Source: Rhytidiadelphus loreus (Eukaryota; Streptophyta; Bryopsida; Hypnales; Hylocomiaceae). Taken from it: DNA of 64,000 bases. Each line of letters begins with the position of its first letter. Position 1 is the first letter of the stretch. The notes under the pieces are model-generated. The model saw only the letters and a program-made list of their open reading frames with translations, searched no databases and was not told the DNA's origin. Below, one piece after another: positions 1 through 10,640 of the stretch. The position numbers and the translations under genes are program-made. Where the stretch lies: positions 23,317,001-23,381,000 of the forward strand of contig OX344765.1 in assembly GCA_947034895.1 (NCBI GenBank). The letters are read 5' to 3'.

Positions 1-447
1 AATAAAAAATCTACATCCTATGATTTTAATTTTTTTTCAAAAATATTGAAAATTGCTTTAAATAAAGGACTTCAAAGTTTATTTTAGAGTAGAAAATACA
101 TAACTACCCGCAAACTAGAACTCCTCATAACTTTCATATTGTTAATCAAAATGGAATGATTTAAATCTTTCCTCATATATATAAATCTAAGAAAGTAAGT
201 TCTAATTTTTTTTTTTAAATTCAAGTAATTTTTCTTAGTCGCCCACCGAGAATTAAAAACTACATATCATGCAATAACTTTTTAACCATGTATTCAAAAG
301 TTATAAAAAGTGTTGCATCTTAAAGGTGCTCTTCATGCACATTTTGTGTAAAAATTTCAAAGAAAAAAAAGAAGAATTCCGTTTGTAGCGAGTTGCCCCA
401 AATCACTATGTTGCCAGAAAAAATGTAGTAGTTTGGTGCTTTAGGGG
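1..447. mobile_element. piggyBac-like TTAA element, right part (cut by window edge)
   Basis: The sequence ends in TTTAGGGG followed by TTAA (448-451). Its reverse complement reads TTAACCCCTAAAGCACCAAA and continues through a CAACATAG motif into sequence that also occurs at 13874-14640 and 34373-34800. The left end lies outside the window. Copy II of the local duplication has a single uninterrupted TTAA at 8597-8600 at the matching place, which supports insertion here. No coding capacity is seen. Confidence 0.7.
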
Positions 448-1332
448 TTAAGTATCTACATTTCTGATAATATATTTTGTATATGAGTATAGGATCATAT
501 TTCAATTCTCTAGAAGGATTTTCCAAGAATATACATGGTCTATATAGATATGATACCCATGGACATTAAACAATCAATAGTAACTTTGAATTCATTGTTG
601 ATTATGCATTTGAAAAATTGCAAGTATTGAAACTTTACAAACTTTCAATTATTTGCTATATTTTGAACATCAATTTTAAGTTTTTTTTAATAGGTCTTTG
701 GATCAATATTTATGTTGTTTGTTTACAAAGTAGGTAATTGTGAGCAACAAGTGCAAAATCCCTTTTCTAATTTTGAAATTCAACTAGTATATAACCAACC
801 AATTTTGATATATAGATGTAGATGTATGGAGCAATTGCAAAATATCCCTACTTGTAGTGCCAAAAATACTTTCCAAAAGATGTCAAAGATTGTTGACCAT
901 GTCAATAAAAAAACATATTTTTTCCCCATTTAAATTCAAACACTGTAATCTTGCAATCCAACGGTGCTATTTTGTGAGCCTATGAGTATGATTGAGCCTA
1001 TGAGCGTTGAGCAGGGATTATGTGAGCGTTGAGCTTAGAAATTTGAAGAAGCACAAGAAAACTTAATAATATTTCTAACAAAATAACAATAGACTTCATC
1101 TAAAAATTTTGGCCAAAATTTACTATTTTTAGTAAATTTTAGTACCTATTACTACGGACCTATTTCCGTGGTTATGTAGAATTCACATGAAAATTATAAT
1201 TTTCAATGTTGTCTAAAATATTAGAAGTATGTATTTTGAAAATGATGAACTTAATTGATGTGAAAGATGAATGGAGATGGAAATAAGTTTGTATAGAATA
1301 TTAGTCGATCACTTTCCTATAGTAGTGTGATT

Positions 1333-1570
1333 CCTCTCAGGGCTAATAGGAAAATACCAATAATTTTCTTTTGATGCATTGTTATTGAACTTGTTTAGAT
1401 TTTAGAAAAAAAATTGTTAATAAAAACTATTATCTTGTAGTAGCATGGGTCCTCTCAAGGCCGACAAGAGGTACCTACACTTCTACCTTGATGTGTTGGT
1501 AATTGGACTTGTTAAGATTTTGGAAGAAAATATTTGGTTGATAAGGATTATTTTTTTAAGGAATGAGCTC
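1333..1570. repeat. Two diverged ~118-bp tandem units inside element A
   Basis: Units start at CCTCTCAGGG (1333) and CCTCTCAAGG (1451). Both continue with a GATGYATTGTTATTG/GATGTGTTGGTAATT-type segment, then a CTTGTT(T/A)AGATTTT segment. A diverged inverted relative appears near 1840-1940. Confidence 0.55.
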
Positions 1571-1662
1571 AATTACACCAAATTGTTGAATACTTGATCA
1601 TTGCCTTCTTATAGGACCTCCAAGGGTCCAACTCTTCTATTTATTAATCAAATGGTCATTTG

Positions 1663-1837
1663 GTTAATCACTCCCTTCTTGTTGCTTGGGTCCCCTCGAC
1701 ACCGAGGGGAGTTCCTTTGCAGCAAGAAAAAAAAATTTACAAATTTTTTTATTTTTATTTTATTTTATTTCCTATTGCATGGGGGCTTTCCTTAGCATCA
1801 AGGGGACCCAAGCAACAAGAGAGGAGTGATTATAATC
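1663..1837. repeat. Inverted repeat in the centre of element A
   Basis: The left arm (about 1663-1695, through TTGTTGCTTGGGTCCCCT) is matched by the right arm (about 1800-1836, AGGGGACCCAAGCAACAA). It forms the axis of the long palindrome of element A. A smaller palindrome, CCCCTCGACACCGAGGGG, lies at the inner edge of the left arm. Confidence 0.7.
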
Positions 1838-2060
1838 TCAATGGAACAATTTTGGTTGATTTCAAACAAATCTTAATTAATAACCAATTTTTCTTCTTCT
1901 TAAAATTTAACAAAGTCTAATAAGTAGCACACCAAGGTTGTTTAAGGGACCACGGTAATAGATTCATGGTAATAGTTACTAAAAAAATTTTGACCAAAAT
2001 TTTTTAGATGGAATCTCTAAAAAATTATATACTTACAAGCTTACAAGCTCACAAGCTCAC

Positions 2061-2236
2061 CACTAATAGAAACCCATGTTTTTCAAGACAGATTTTTTTA
2101 AACATCCACATGTTTTTCATATTAACAGTGACGTCAAATGAAACATCTCAATGTTTTATTTGACATCACTGTTAACATGAAAACATATGGATATCTAGAA
2201 AAATTCCGTCAAAAAAAACACAGGTTCCTTCTAGTG
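2061..2236. mobile_element. CACTA-type foldback MITE nested in element A
   Basis: The element starts with CACTA and ends with TAGTG, flanked on both sides by the trinucleotide CAC (2058-2060 and 2237-2239). CACTA/TAGTG ends with a 3-bp duplication are the hallmark of the CACTA (EnSpm) superfamily. Nearly the whole 176 bp folds back on itself, for example CATATTAACAGTGACGTCAA against TTGACATCACTGTTAACATG. It interrupts the right subterminal repeats of element A, so it is younger than A. Confidence 0.8.
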
Positions 2237-2906
2237 CACGCTTACAAGCTTACAGAATAGCAGCCCTGTCTTGCAATCTACATGGTCAAATTATTGGAAT
2301 TGTTTTTCATGTATTCCGAGAGTAATCTTAATAGGGCCGGTTTATACTTAGGGCCAGATTGAAGGCTAGCTAGAGCTTTCCAAGTTTGAATCAATAGGAT
2401 CACTTTATTTTTCTAATCTGGCCCATGAGCTTTATACTAAGGCCAAATTGGAAACACCACTCATCCTATGTGTTGCCTTAGGTGGCATGGGTTTGGCGCC
2501 AAACCATCCAACCCCAAGGAAGCAATCGGGACGAGGTTTTGGATGGTCCAATTTCCCATCTAGGACTGGATTGGGGTCAGATTGGGCTCCTCCATTGGAT
2601 TGTACAAATCTCCACCGTCTACCAATGCAAGGTCTTTTTTATGTTTTGGTACATGCTTATTAATTGTAAGCTCAAGAAACTTCTTTCAATCTATGTTGCC
2701 CTTATATATATTCTGGAAGCACTGGGGTTGATTAATTTCAGCTGGGTATTGTTTCCACCACAGCATCTATGATTGCAATGTGTTGTGGACCATAAAATCC
2801 CATTGGCACAACAGTGTAGTGGCATAGCTTAATTTAGTAGATGCTTTTATATTTATTTTTAGAAAAGTGACGTGGTGAATTTTTTGCAAAACTTGTACCA
2901 ATAGTG

Positions 2907-3715
2907 TTTTTTGTCTTTGGAAAGTATTGGTGAATTTTGCAAAAAAATTACCAATTTTTTTCCCGGGGAGGACACTCCCCACGTTTTAGCAACCCATGTG
3001 GGATGGAAAAAGTAATACAAGTAATACATCGGTAAATTTAATTTTTTTTTCAAAAAGAAATTATGGATAGATTTTACTACTTTAAAAGTTTATGTTTTAA
3101 ATTATTTATATTTTTTTATGCTAATAGTAATTAGTTATAAAAATTTTAAGAAAAAAGATACACTGTAAAGCTAAAAATAACTTTCACACCTCTATATTAT
3201 ATAAGAAAAAAAATTTGAAAAATGAAAAAAAAATTCTATAGAATAGCTTTCTATTGAAAGTTTATTTTAGTTGAATATTGATGCAATAGTCATCTTCATG
3301 TGAGCTCTATAAATATTTTAGTTAGTGAACATGCCATTTTAGTTCATTTTTCAACCCTTTCTAGACAATATATCTTATGTTATTTGGAATTGAAATTTTT
3401 GTCAATAGAAACCTTTAGTCATTGTTAAAAAAAGCTCAAAATTTTAGGATGAAATTATAGTTTATTCAAAAGTAAATAGGGGTTAAAAAAATCACTCCGC
3501 CACACATGGGTACCCCAAATGTAGTGAGAGTGTCCTCCCCTAGATTCTATTTTTTGTCTTTGGAAAGTATTGGTGAATTTTGCAAAAAAATTACCAATTG
3601 TGTTTTTTGCCTTTGGAAATATTGCTGAATTTTGGAAAAAATAATACCAATTGTGATTTTCTTCATTTGGAAAGTACTTGTGAATTATGCAAAAAAAATT
3701 ACCAATTTTATTGGA
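2907..3715. repeat. ~53-bp minisatellite split by a foldback segment
   Basis: A unit built on TTTGTCTTTGGAAAGTATTG, then TGAATTTTGC and AAAAATTACCAAT, occurs once at 2907-2957 and about three times at 3549-3715. Between them, 2963-3535 has inverted ends: GGGGAGGACACTC at the left, GAGTGTCCTCCCC at the right, with CCCATGTG further in. Confidence 0.6.
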
Positions 3716-4559
3716 TTTGCATTCATTGTTTTTATTTGTTTCAAAAATGACCACATATACTAGTCCATGTACACTTAATATTGAAATTAGGTTGCTTGAA
3801 ATAATTAGGTTGCCTTACCCCAAGAAAGTTACTTTACAAGCCATCAAAGTCAATAGATGTTTCTATAGGTATTTCCATTTCTATTGCATTGACCCAAAAT
3901 GATGAAAAAATGAATGTTTTGAGTAATGAATTGTAGGATCTTACGCTTAGCTTATATGTCAAAGAATATGATGTTTATTTCTTGTTATGTACATAATGTT
4001 TTGTATGATTGTTTTGAACATGAGATGCTTATTTGGTACAAGCTTAATAATAATAATAAATTGGTACATTTCTTGTTTTGCTTGTCTAAACATGAGATGT
4101 CTATTTGGTTAAGAACAATGTTTTTTTGGTACAATTTTTTGGTACATTTCTTATCAAACACAATATATAAATGGAAGTCATTGTTGAAGTTATGCCACGA
4201 ACTCTAACATATGTAAGATATGTGTGTTTTTATCAATTCTAATGACAAATTATTGAAAAAAGAATATAATAAAGAAAGATTATGTTACTAGAAATAACAT
4301 GTACTGTAAAACTTGATTTACATTTATCATTGAATTCATTAGATTTCTCATAATAAAAAACTTCATACTTTTCTTTGAAATAAAATTAAAAATATAGATT
4401 TTAAAAAAGAGATAAAAAGAAATGCTTTCTCAAATTGTGTGTTTTGTTGTGTGATTATTTTCAACCCCCTACAATGACAAGACCAAAATTATTTATTTAT
4501 TGAAATTCTTAAAATTCTCACGAAAATAAATGACAATTATTATGGAGCTATGACTCTAG

Positions 4560-4775
4560 TTTCAACATCAAGAGAAAGGAAAATGTTCAAAAGAAGTCAA
4601 AGAACTTCCTCTTTCTTTCCAAATAGAGAAAATAGGAAGAGAAAGGAAAAGGGTTCAAAAAAAGTAAAAAAATTCTCTCATCTATTTTTGAAATAGAAAA
4701 AATAGAAAAAAATTAAAAAATTAAAAACACTCCTTCTTTTATTTTTGAAATAGGAAAAATAGGAAAAGATGCATG
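4560..4775. repeat. Purine-rich degenerate repeats
   Basis: Repeated blocks of the form TTTGAAATAG(A/G)AAAAATAG alternate with CTCTTT/CTTCTTT tracts, giving a unit of roughly 70 bp. This is simple sequence with no coding signal. Confidence 0.45.
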
Positions 4776-4928
4776 TGAGATCATTTTTAATTGAGCACTA
4801 AGAAAATATAAGAGGACATTAATTGAAAATTTGGTCCTAAAATCGGGCCTCAATACTTTACATTAACTAGGGCCGGAGTGATGAATTGGAAATTCGGCCC
4901 CAAAATTTGTCCTCAACACTTTACATTA

Positions 4929-5353
4929 GGGGTAGTCACACCTTCTTCACTCTGGAGTTGAAGAATGGAGAACACGTACGTGGCGGTTTGGGATTCGGTT
5001 GAACTTGTCCATTCAAGAGAGAATATACTTAAGTACGTATATCTTCCGCACTCCCACTCTTCACCTCTGGAGGTGAAGAGTGGGAGTGCGGAAGATATAT
5101 GTACTTAAGTATATTCCTTTATGCTCTCCTTTTTCCTTTGTGAACCGGCACTTTTCCCTTCGTCATTCTAGTTTCACTTCATTGTTTACTTTTAGGTAAA
5201 TGGATTCTCCATTTTTTCATTCTTCACTCTAAATACATCTTTTAGGAGTGTCACACCTTCACCCACCATGGCTTCCCATTGGCTCCTCCAAACCCTCCCC
5301 AACTTCTCATTCTCCATTCTTCAAGTGCCAAGTGAAGAAGGTATGACTACCCC
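4929..5353. mobile_element. MITE with GGGGTAGTCA ends and TA duplication
   Basis: The left end GGGGTAGTCACACCTTCTTC and the reversed right end GGGGTAGTCATACCTTCTTC match at 19 of 20 bases. TA flanks both ends (4927-4928 and 5354-5355). The interior carries the long hairpin at 5022-5115. A TA duplication suggests a Tc1/mariner-like or similar family; the superfamily is not certain. Confidence 0.75.
5022..5115. repeat. 46-bp-arm hairpin with 2-nt loop
   Basis: Arms at 5022-5067 and 5070-5115 are complementary with a single mismatch (C against T), and the loop is TG (5068-5069). Such tight palindromes usually mark a fresh inverted duplication or a small-RNA-producing hairpin. It lies inside the MITE at 4929-5353. 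Confidence 0.9.
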
Positions 5354-5543
5354 TATTGTCTAGGGCCGGAGTGGTGAATTTGGGTTGGATTGAAGGCAAA
5401 TTTGGATTGGCCTTCCATCCGGCCCCAGAGCTAGTATAAACCGGCCCCTACAATTTCGAACAATCAAATTTCAAACAAATTTTTTATTTTTTATTTTTTT
5501 TCATTTCATGACATATGTACTGAATGCACTTGAATCTGCTTAA

Positions 5544-5785
5544 CCCCTAAGCGCCCAAGGGGCCAAAATATGGCCTCTCCATTTTTGAAAGATGTCCTTG
5601 TTTGACTCTTATAATCTTTTCAATGGTACGGTCAAAGGACGCATCCCTCTCCATGTATCTTTGGACATGTCTCTACTATCAATCGGTACGGTCAATTAGT
5701 GTAGATCTTTTTTTAGGTGATAGTTTAATTGGAATGAGTATAGAGATGTTTGGATTTTTGTGAACATGGGTTGGGTGCTCAGGGG
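5544..5785 (+). mobile_element. Short TTAA-flanked piggyBac-like MITE, copy 1
   Basis: TTAA (5540-5543) is followed by CCCCTAAGCGCCCAAGGGGC, and the element ends GGGTGCTCAGGGG followed by TTAA (5786-5789). TTAA duplications with C-rich ends are typical of piggyBac-type elements. The matching place in copy II (9245-9248) has a single TTAA. Near-identical to the inverted copy at 6060-6300. Confidence 0.8.
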
Positions 5786-6059
5786 TTAATATGAAACATA
5801 CTCCAGGTGGTCCTTTAGTAGTTAAAAATACACTGATTTATCTAATCCCATCAAGGCATGCTACACTAATCTACAAAAGTCATCTCATTTGTACTATATT
5901 TTACTTTCTGCAGATTAAAATATAATTCCAATTAGCTCATATATTTATTTTTCTCAAAAACAACAGTTGTGACAACTAAATAATTGTTGCACCCTCGGTA
6001 CTAGTATTTTAAAATCAGTGTAACCGATCTCTACTACCTGAACTGAGGGCCTCTTTTAA

Positions 6060-6300
6060 CCCCTGAGCGTCCAGCCCATGTTTACAAAAATCCAAACCTT
6101 TCTATACTCATTCCAATTAAACTATCACCTAAAAAAGATCTACACTAATTGACCGTGCCGATTGATAGTAGAGACATGTCCAAAGATACATGGAGAGGGA
6201 CGCGTCCTTTGACTGTACCATTGAAAAGATTATAAGAGTCAAACAAGGACATCTTTCAAAAATGGAGAGGCCATATTTTGGCCCCTTGGGCGCTCAGGGG
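6060..6300 (-). mobile_element. Short TTAA-flanked piggyBac-like MITE, copy 2 (inverted)
   Basis: The reverse complement of this stretch is almost identical to 5544-5785 over the full length. TTAA lies at 6056-6059 and 6301-6304. Copies 1 and 2 are separated by only about 270 bp and could pair as a 240-bp stem. The next MITE (6304-6694) abuts its right TTAA. Confidence 0.8.
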
Positions 6301-6303
6301 TTA

Positions 6304-6694
6304 AGGTAGTATGCTCTAATAACAACCATTTAAGAGCTGGCCCGCCTTTTTCATAGGCTTACATGGACAAAATTATTTTTAGACCATTTTTCAGAGAAAG
6401 AGAAATGGATGTGAAAATTAACACAAGTGGTTTTGTATTTTTCCAAGCATTTTTGAATTACTTATAAATTTTCAAAGATTCAAGGCATAGGCACCAATTT
6501 GTAACCATAGGTTTCCCAAAATCTGTCCACTTGCAATTTGTAAATAAATTTGCAGAAATCAAAGGCAATGATTGGCTATTGCAATAGAAAAATAATTTTT
6601 TCTCAATGCATTTAATTGCTAAAATAGGTCTCCATTCTTCACCCCAAAATAGGAGCGCTTTGAAGAAGGTGGGCGCTTTTAGAGCATACTACCT
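6304..6694 (-). mobile_element. AGGTAG-family MITE, copy 1
   Basis: The ends are AGGTAGTATGCTCTAA and its inverse, with TA on both sides (6302-6303 and 6695-6696). The reverse complement aligns along most of its length with 26040-26447 (shared GCCAATCATTG, GGACAGATTTTGGGA and CTACCTTA segments), and less well with 16625-17034. Non-coding. Confidence 0.8.
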
Positions 6695-6984
6695 TACACC
6701 AAAAGACTTTGGGTTGGAGCCCAAAGAAATGGAGTGTTTGGATTGGAACTTTAGACTGGTACCATAGTGAAATGCAAATGGGACAATCTAATCCAAGGCA
6801 TCATATCAAGGTTGTTGATTTGAAAAAAAAATAGTCCCTTGTAGAGGGAAAGTTTAAAAAATAAGTGTTAGAGCTAGTCAAAGGAAGTTGCATATCTAAA
6901 AATTTAGGCTACTTGGTTGTGACATAAACTATGGACACAACTGGAGTCAAAGAGTTAAGCTAGGCATCCTTATCCAAAATTGTC

Positions 6985-8220
6985 CAAAGGATTTGTTTGC
7001 ATGCGTCCATCCTTTTCATTTTTGAAGTAGGATCATATAATGTCACAAATACAATGTAAAGTGGACTTGACTTCCATATTTACCACTTGCACCTTTGGTA
7101 TCTTATCTTGTAAGGATTGGATTGGGTATTTATGTTATCTCTATCTCGTACACTAGACTTTTTAAGAATAGAAAAAGATGTAACAAAGATGTAAACAAAA
7201 TGGCACAAAGACATCAAGTAGAGACATGTGGCATGTAAGTGAAAAAGATGTGGGATGTATGTGGATAGGTGTATCACAAGTGCAAAAAGGATGTGACGTG
7301 GATGTTGAAAAGATGTAAAAAGCACGTTCAAAGGATTTGTTTGCATGCACCCACACTATTTGAAGTAGGGACATGCAATGTCATAGATATGATGTGAAGC
7401 AAACCTAACTTCTATATTTACCACCTACTACCTACATCTTGGATATCTCACCTTGTAAACATTGGAAAAAAATTTGAAGTAAGATTGCATATGTCATTTT
7501 GACCTAGTAGTCCTAACATATAACATCTCAGTTGTGAAAAATGTAGCAAAGATGTTAAATAGAGGCATGTGAAAAAGATGTGAAAAAGGTGGAATTGATG
7601 TGAATAGGTGTATCACACATGTGTAGAAGATGTGACACAAATGTAGAAAAGATGTGAAAAAAACAAGCCTAGTATACTGGTAGTTCACCACACAATCATT
7701 TTGTATTGGGATCCTATCTATTTTTGACTTTAGGTAATGCAATTTCAAAAATATAAATTGGACCTCGATTCCATATCTACCACCTGCACCTCAAATATCT
7801 TACCTTATAAGAGTTTAAAAAATTGAAATAGGATTGAGTACAGTATGTGTCATCTCAACCTCATGCACATGACCTCTTGAATAATAGAAAAAGATGTGAT
7901 AGAGATGTGAAAAAGAGGTTGCATTGACGTAAATAGGTGTATCACAAATGTAGAAAGGATGTGACATGCATGTTGAAAAGATAGGTGTAGTATATTTCAA
8001 CGCACTCTCATCCTAATGCCCAATAATTTTGATAGAAATTGTTGGATTTACTACCTTGGTTCATTGAGGATAACATTGAAAAGACCTTCCAAGCAATCTA
8101 TATAAAAATCTTAAAAAATCCAAAAAATGCTAAAAAGGTGGGTTGATGTAAATGATGAAGAGGTCTAATATAAATGTAAAAAAGGATGTAGCACGGGTGT
8201 GGAAACGATAAAAAAAGATT
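6985..8220. repeat. ~345-bp tandem repeat, about 3-4 diverged units
   Basis: The phrase CAAAGGATTTGTTTGCATGC recurs at 6985 and 7329; ATTTACCACC-type phrases occur at 7078, 7416 and 7774. Each unit also holds runs of GATGTGAAAAAGATGTG and a TAGGTGTATCACA segment. Because units share frame, similar minus-strand open frames appear in each, but they read as low-complexity and I do not call them genes. Confidence 0.7.
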
Positions 8221-8589
8221 CAATAATTTTCACACATGGTATAGAATCTCATTGGAAATATGAAGAAGAGTAAGAGGATTACACTTCGAAGGGGTGTGAA
8301 AGGAGAGCATTTGAGTTCCAAAAAGATAAGGTCAAAGTGAACACCTACATGCAGTACATCCAACTAGAGGTTAATTGACAAATTGAAGAAAAAATTAGAA
8401 AAAATATTGCAAACTAAGGTGCAACTATGCCTTATGGAGACATTTTATGAAACCAACTTTTGAAAGTTATGATTTGATGTAGAATCTTTGATGCTTCATC
8501 TTTTGATTGTCCCAAAGATCATTTTTTGAAGAATTCTTTATCTTGTATATCTATATTTTGTATTTTGATACTATTATATATGACTACAT
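8221..8589. other. No gene seen
   Basis: AT-rich sequence joining the tandem array to copy II. I see no frame, RNA or repeat I can name. Confidence 0.5.
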
Positions 8590-9284
8590 TACCATATTAA
8601 GTTCCTACATTCTATAATATATTTTGTATAATTATGAGCGTAAAATCATATTTCAATTCTTTCAACATAGATTTTACAAGACTTTACATGGTGTAAATAG
8701 ATATGATGCCTAAGGGGCATTAAATGATCAATGGTAGCTTTGAATTCAATGTTGATTCTTCATTTGAAAAATTGCAAGTATTGAAACTTTACAAACTTTA
8801 TATTATTTGCTATATTTTGAACAGTCATGAGTTCTAAGTTTTTTTTGAATAGGTCTCTAGATCAAAATTTATGTTGTTTGGGCAAAGTAGGCAACTTGAG
8901 CAACAAGTGCAAAATTCTTTTTCAATTTTTGTAATTCAACTAGTATATAACCAACTTGATATAAATATATTATACAATTGTACAATCTCCTTACTTGTAG
9001 TGTCAAAAATCACTTTCCAAGAGATGTCAAAGATTGTTGACACTATCGGTGAAGGCTAGGGTCAAGTTTCCTTCTAAATTCAAATGTTGTAATCTTGCAA
9101 TCTATGCATGGTCAAAGTTTTGGAAGTTTTTCCACATATTCCTATAGTAATCTAGTATAGTTTGGTAAAGATGAATTTCATTTGTCATTTTTTTATTTTA
9201 TTTATTTTATATCATTTATATCCAATACATTTGGAAATGATGGTTTAATTTGAAACATACTATGGGTGATCCTTTAGGAGTTAA

Positions 9285-10096
9285 CCTCTAATTGCTTGAG
9301 CAACCATATATAGTTGCTCCAAAATTCAAGATTGTTTGTGTAGGAGTAGTTAAATTCCTTTGACCGTTCTAAAAAACATTTACGGACAATATTGAAGGTT
9401 AATTGTTAGAAGCTTTTACTTTTCACTGAAAAAATAAAAGATCTGATTTTTGAAAGGTCCTCAAAGGCATATATGTACCATTAGTGGAAGGATAAAGCTT
9501 GCCAGTTGTAACTTGATTTCCAAGATTTGAGCAAAGTTTGCCAATTTCACTTAATTTGAAATCTAAAAAATCAGTTTTATTTGCTTACTTTGAAAATGGT
9601 CCCAATTGAAAGAGTAAGTGTTTTCATGATTTTCACCATTGAAAATTTAAATATCTAAGAGTTGATTTGGAGTTATTGCAATTTATACTTATAAAAAAAT
9701 TGCATTTCAACAATTGCAAGGTGGATTGTGTAATGAGTTTGATAGCTCTTCATTTGAACTTAAGGTTTTTGGAAATGCATTTTAGTATGCTAACACTATT
9801 TTTAGTTATTCATCTCACCTCCAATCTCCAAAAACGCTTATATGCCAATTTCTCAAACATTGTGGGGAGGGACAACATACTAAAAATATGATACATACAT
9901 TTCTCTTGTTATAATCTCACAACTACTACACAATTTCACATTCAAAGTTGGTATACTCACTAATAAGCAAACTCTTTAAACATCTTTTTAGTTAGATTTT
10001 GAAAAAAAAAGGAATTTGCTTCATTGGGGATAGCTATAAGCCGATGCTCTTTTTCCACAAGAAAAATACACTTGAAAAGGCTTGGGTACTTAGGAA
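9285..10096. mobile_element. Decayed TTAA-type piggyBac-like element
   Basis: The left border is TTAA-CCTCTAATTGCTTGAGC. The right border reversed is TTCCTAAGTACCCAAGCC next to a decayed TTAA (TCAA, 10097-10100). Copy I has one TTAA at 5822-5825 at this place. The ends resemble those at 5544-5785 (CCCCTAAGCGCCCAAG). Interior non-coding. Confidence 0.55.
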
Positions 10097-10156
10097 TCAA
10101 ATACACCAATTGAGTTATCTATCCTATGAAGCCATACCAAAGTCATCTCCTTTGTA

Positions 10157-10399
10157 ATATGGTGGGCCCCCCCTAAATGTGTACATCTCCAAAATCAATT
10201 ATGTACCTCTATGGAAGATTCGCTTTTAGAACCAAACTTTGTTCCTTCCTAACTTTTGCATACAGTATCCAAATGTTACATTCTTTGATGCATTGGAACC
10301 TCCTTTCCACTTGCCAATAAGTAAATATGAAAATTTGAAGAATCTATTAATAATAATCAGGCACAGTAGCAATTAGTGACGTTCTGGGGGTACCTACCT
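10157..10399. mobile_element. GGTGGG-family MITE, copy at 10 kb
   Basis: TA lies on both sides (10155-10156 and 10400-10401). The right end is GGGGGTACCTACCT. The interior shares TTTTGCATACAGTATCCAAA and GGAACCTCCTTTC with 52101-52380 and 16586-17437. Copy I reads straight through at 5892-5893 (CATTTG-TA-C), so this is a confirmed insertion. Confidence 0.8.
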
Positions 10400-10640
10400 T
10401 ACATTTTACTTTCTGCAGATTGAAATACAATTCCAATTAGCTAATAAATTTATTTTCCTCTCAAACAACAGCAGTACCACTGACTAAAATAATTGTTGTG
10501 CCCTCAGTACTATTATTTTTTAAAAACAGTGCAACCCATCTCTACTACCTGAACTGAACTGAACTGAACTGCAAAATGGGGCCGATCTAATCCAAGGCAT
10601 CATATCACGGCCACTGATTTGACGAGACTATTTTTTCTTC

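Larger units (their letters stand above)
959..2268. mobile_element. Mutator-like (10-bp TSD) non-autonomous element A
   Basis: The element is flanked by a perfect 10-bp direct repeat, TCTTGCAATC (949-958 and 2269-2278). The left end is CAACGGTGCTATTTTGTGAG; the right end, reversed, is CAGGGCTGCTATTCTGTAAG. Similarity between the two halves extends inward for several hundred bases, so the element is a long imperfect palindrome. Subterminal copies of AGCYTRTGAG occur in both ends. The matching place in copy II (9093-9102) has only one TCTTGCAATC, giving an empty site. A 9-11 bp target duplication is typical of the Mutator superfamily; that class is inferred. No transposase is encoded. Confidence 0.88.
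2334..5448. mobile_element. Composite region bounded by GGGCCGG inverted ends
   Basis: The left end is GGGCCGGTTTATACT after TA; the right end, reversed, is GGGGCCGGTTTATACTAG, also next to TA (5449-5450). Copy II lacks all of this at about 9150-9156. Further GGGCCGG starts at 2352, 4867 and 5363 suggest several members of one short family rather than a single 3.1-kb element. The interior holds other repeats listed separately. I found no transposase. Confidence 0.5.
448..6870. repeat. Segmental duplication, copy I (with insertions)
   Basis: Blocks of this stretch align in order with 8590-10640: about 452-958, 2269-2331, 5451-5539, 5790-6053 and 6770-6870. The gaps between blocks are mobile elements (959-2268, 2334-5448, 5544-5785, 6060-6694). 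Short open frames at 712-933 and 8871-9059 share EQQVQN, IQLVYNQ and MSKIVD, but they are too diverged and too short to call a gene. The age order of copies I and II is unknown. Confidence 0.75.
8590..10640. repeat. Segmental duplication, copy II
   Basis: Aligns in order with copy I (448-6870). It keeps single, uninterrupted target sites at 8597-8600 (TTAA), 9093-9102 (TCTTGCAATC) and 9245-9248 (TTAA) where copy I carries insertions. It carries its own insertions at 9285-10096 and 10157-10399, for which copy I is empty. 10546-10571 is a short CTGAA microsatellite replacing the site where copy I holds 6060-6694. Confidence 0.75.

Noticed and set aside
7080..8000. Three similar histidine- and threonine-rich minus-strand frames that look like a protein family
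   Set aside because: They arise because the DNA is a tandem repeat; each starts and stops at different places and composition is repeat-driven.
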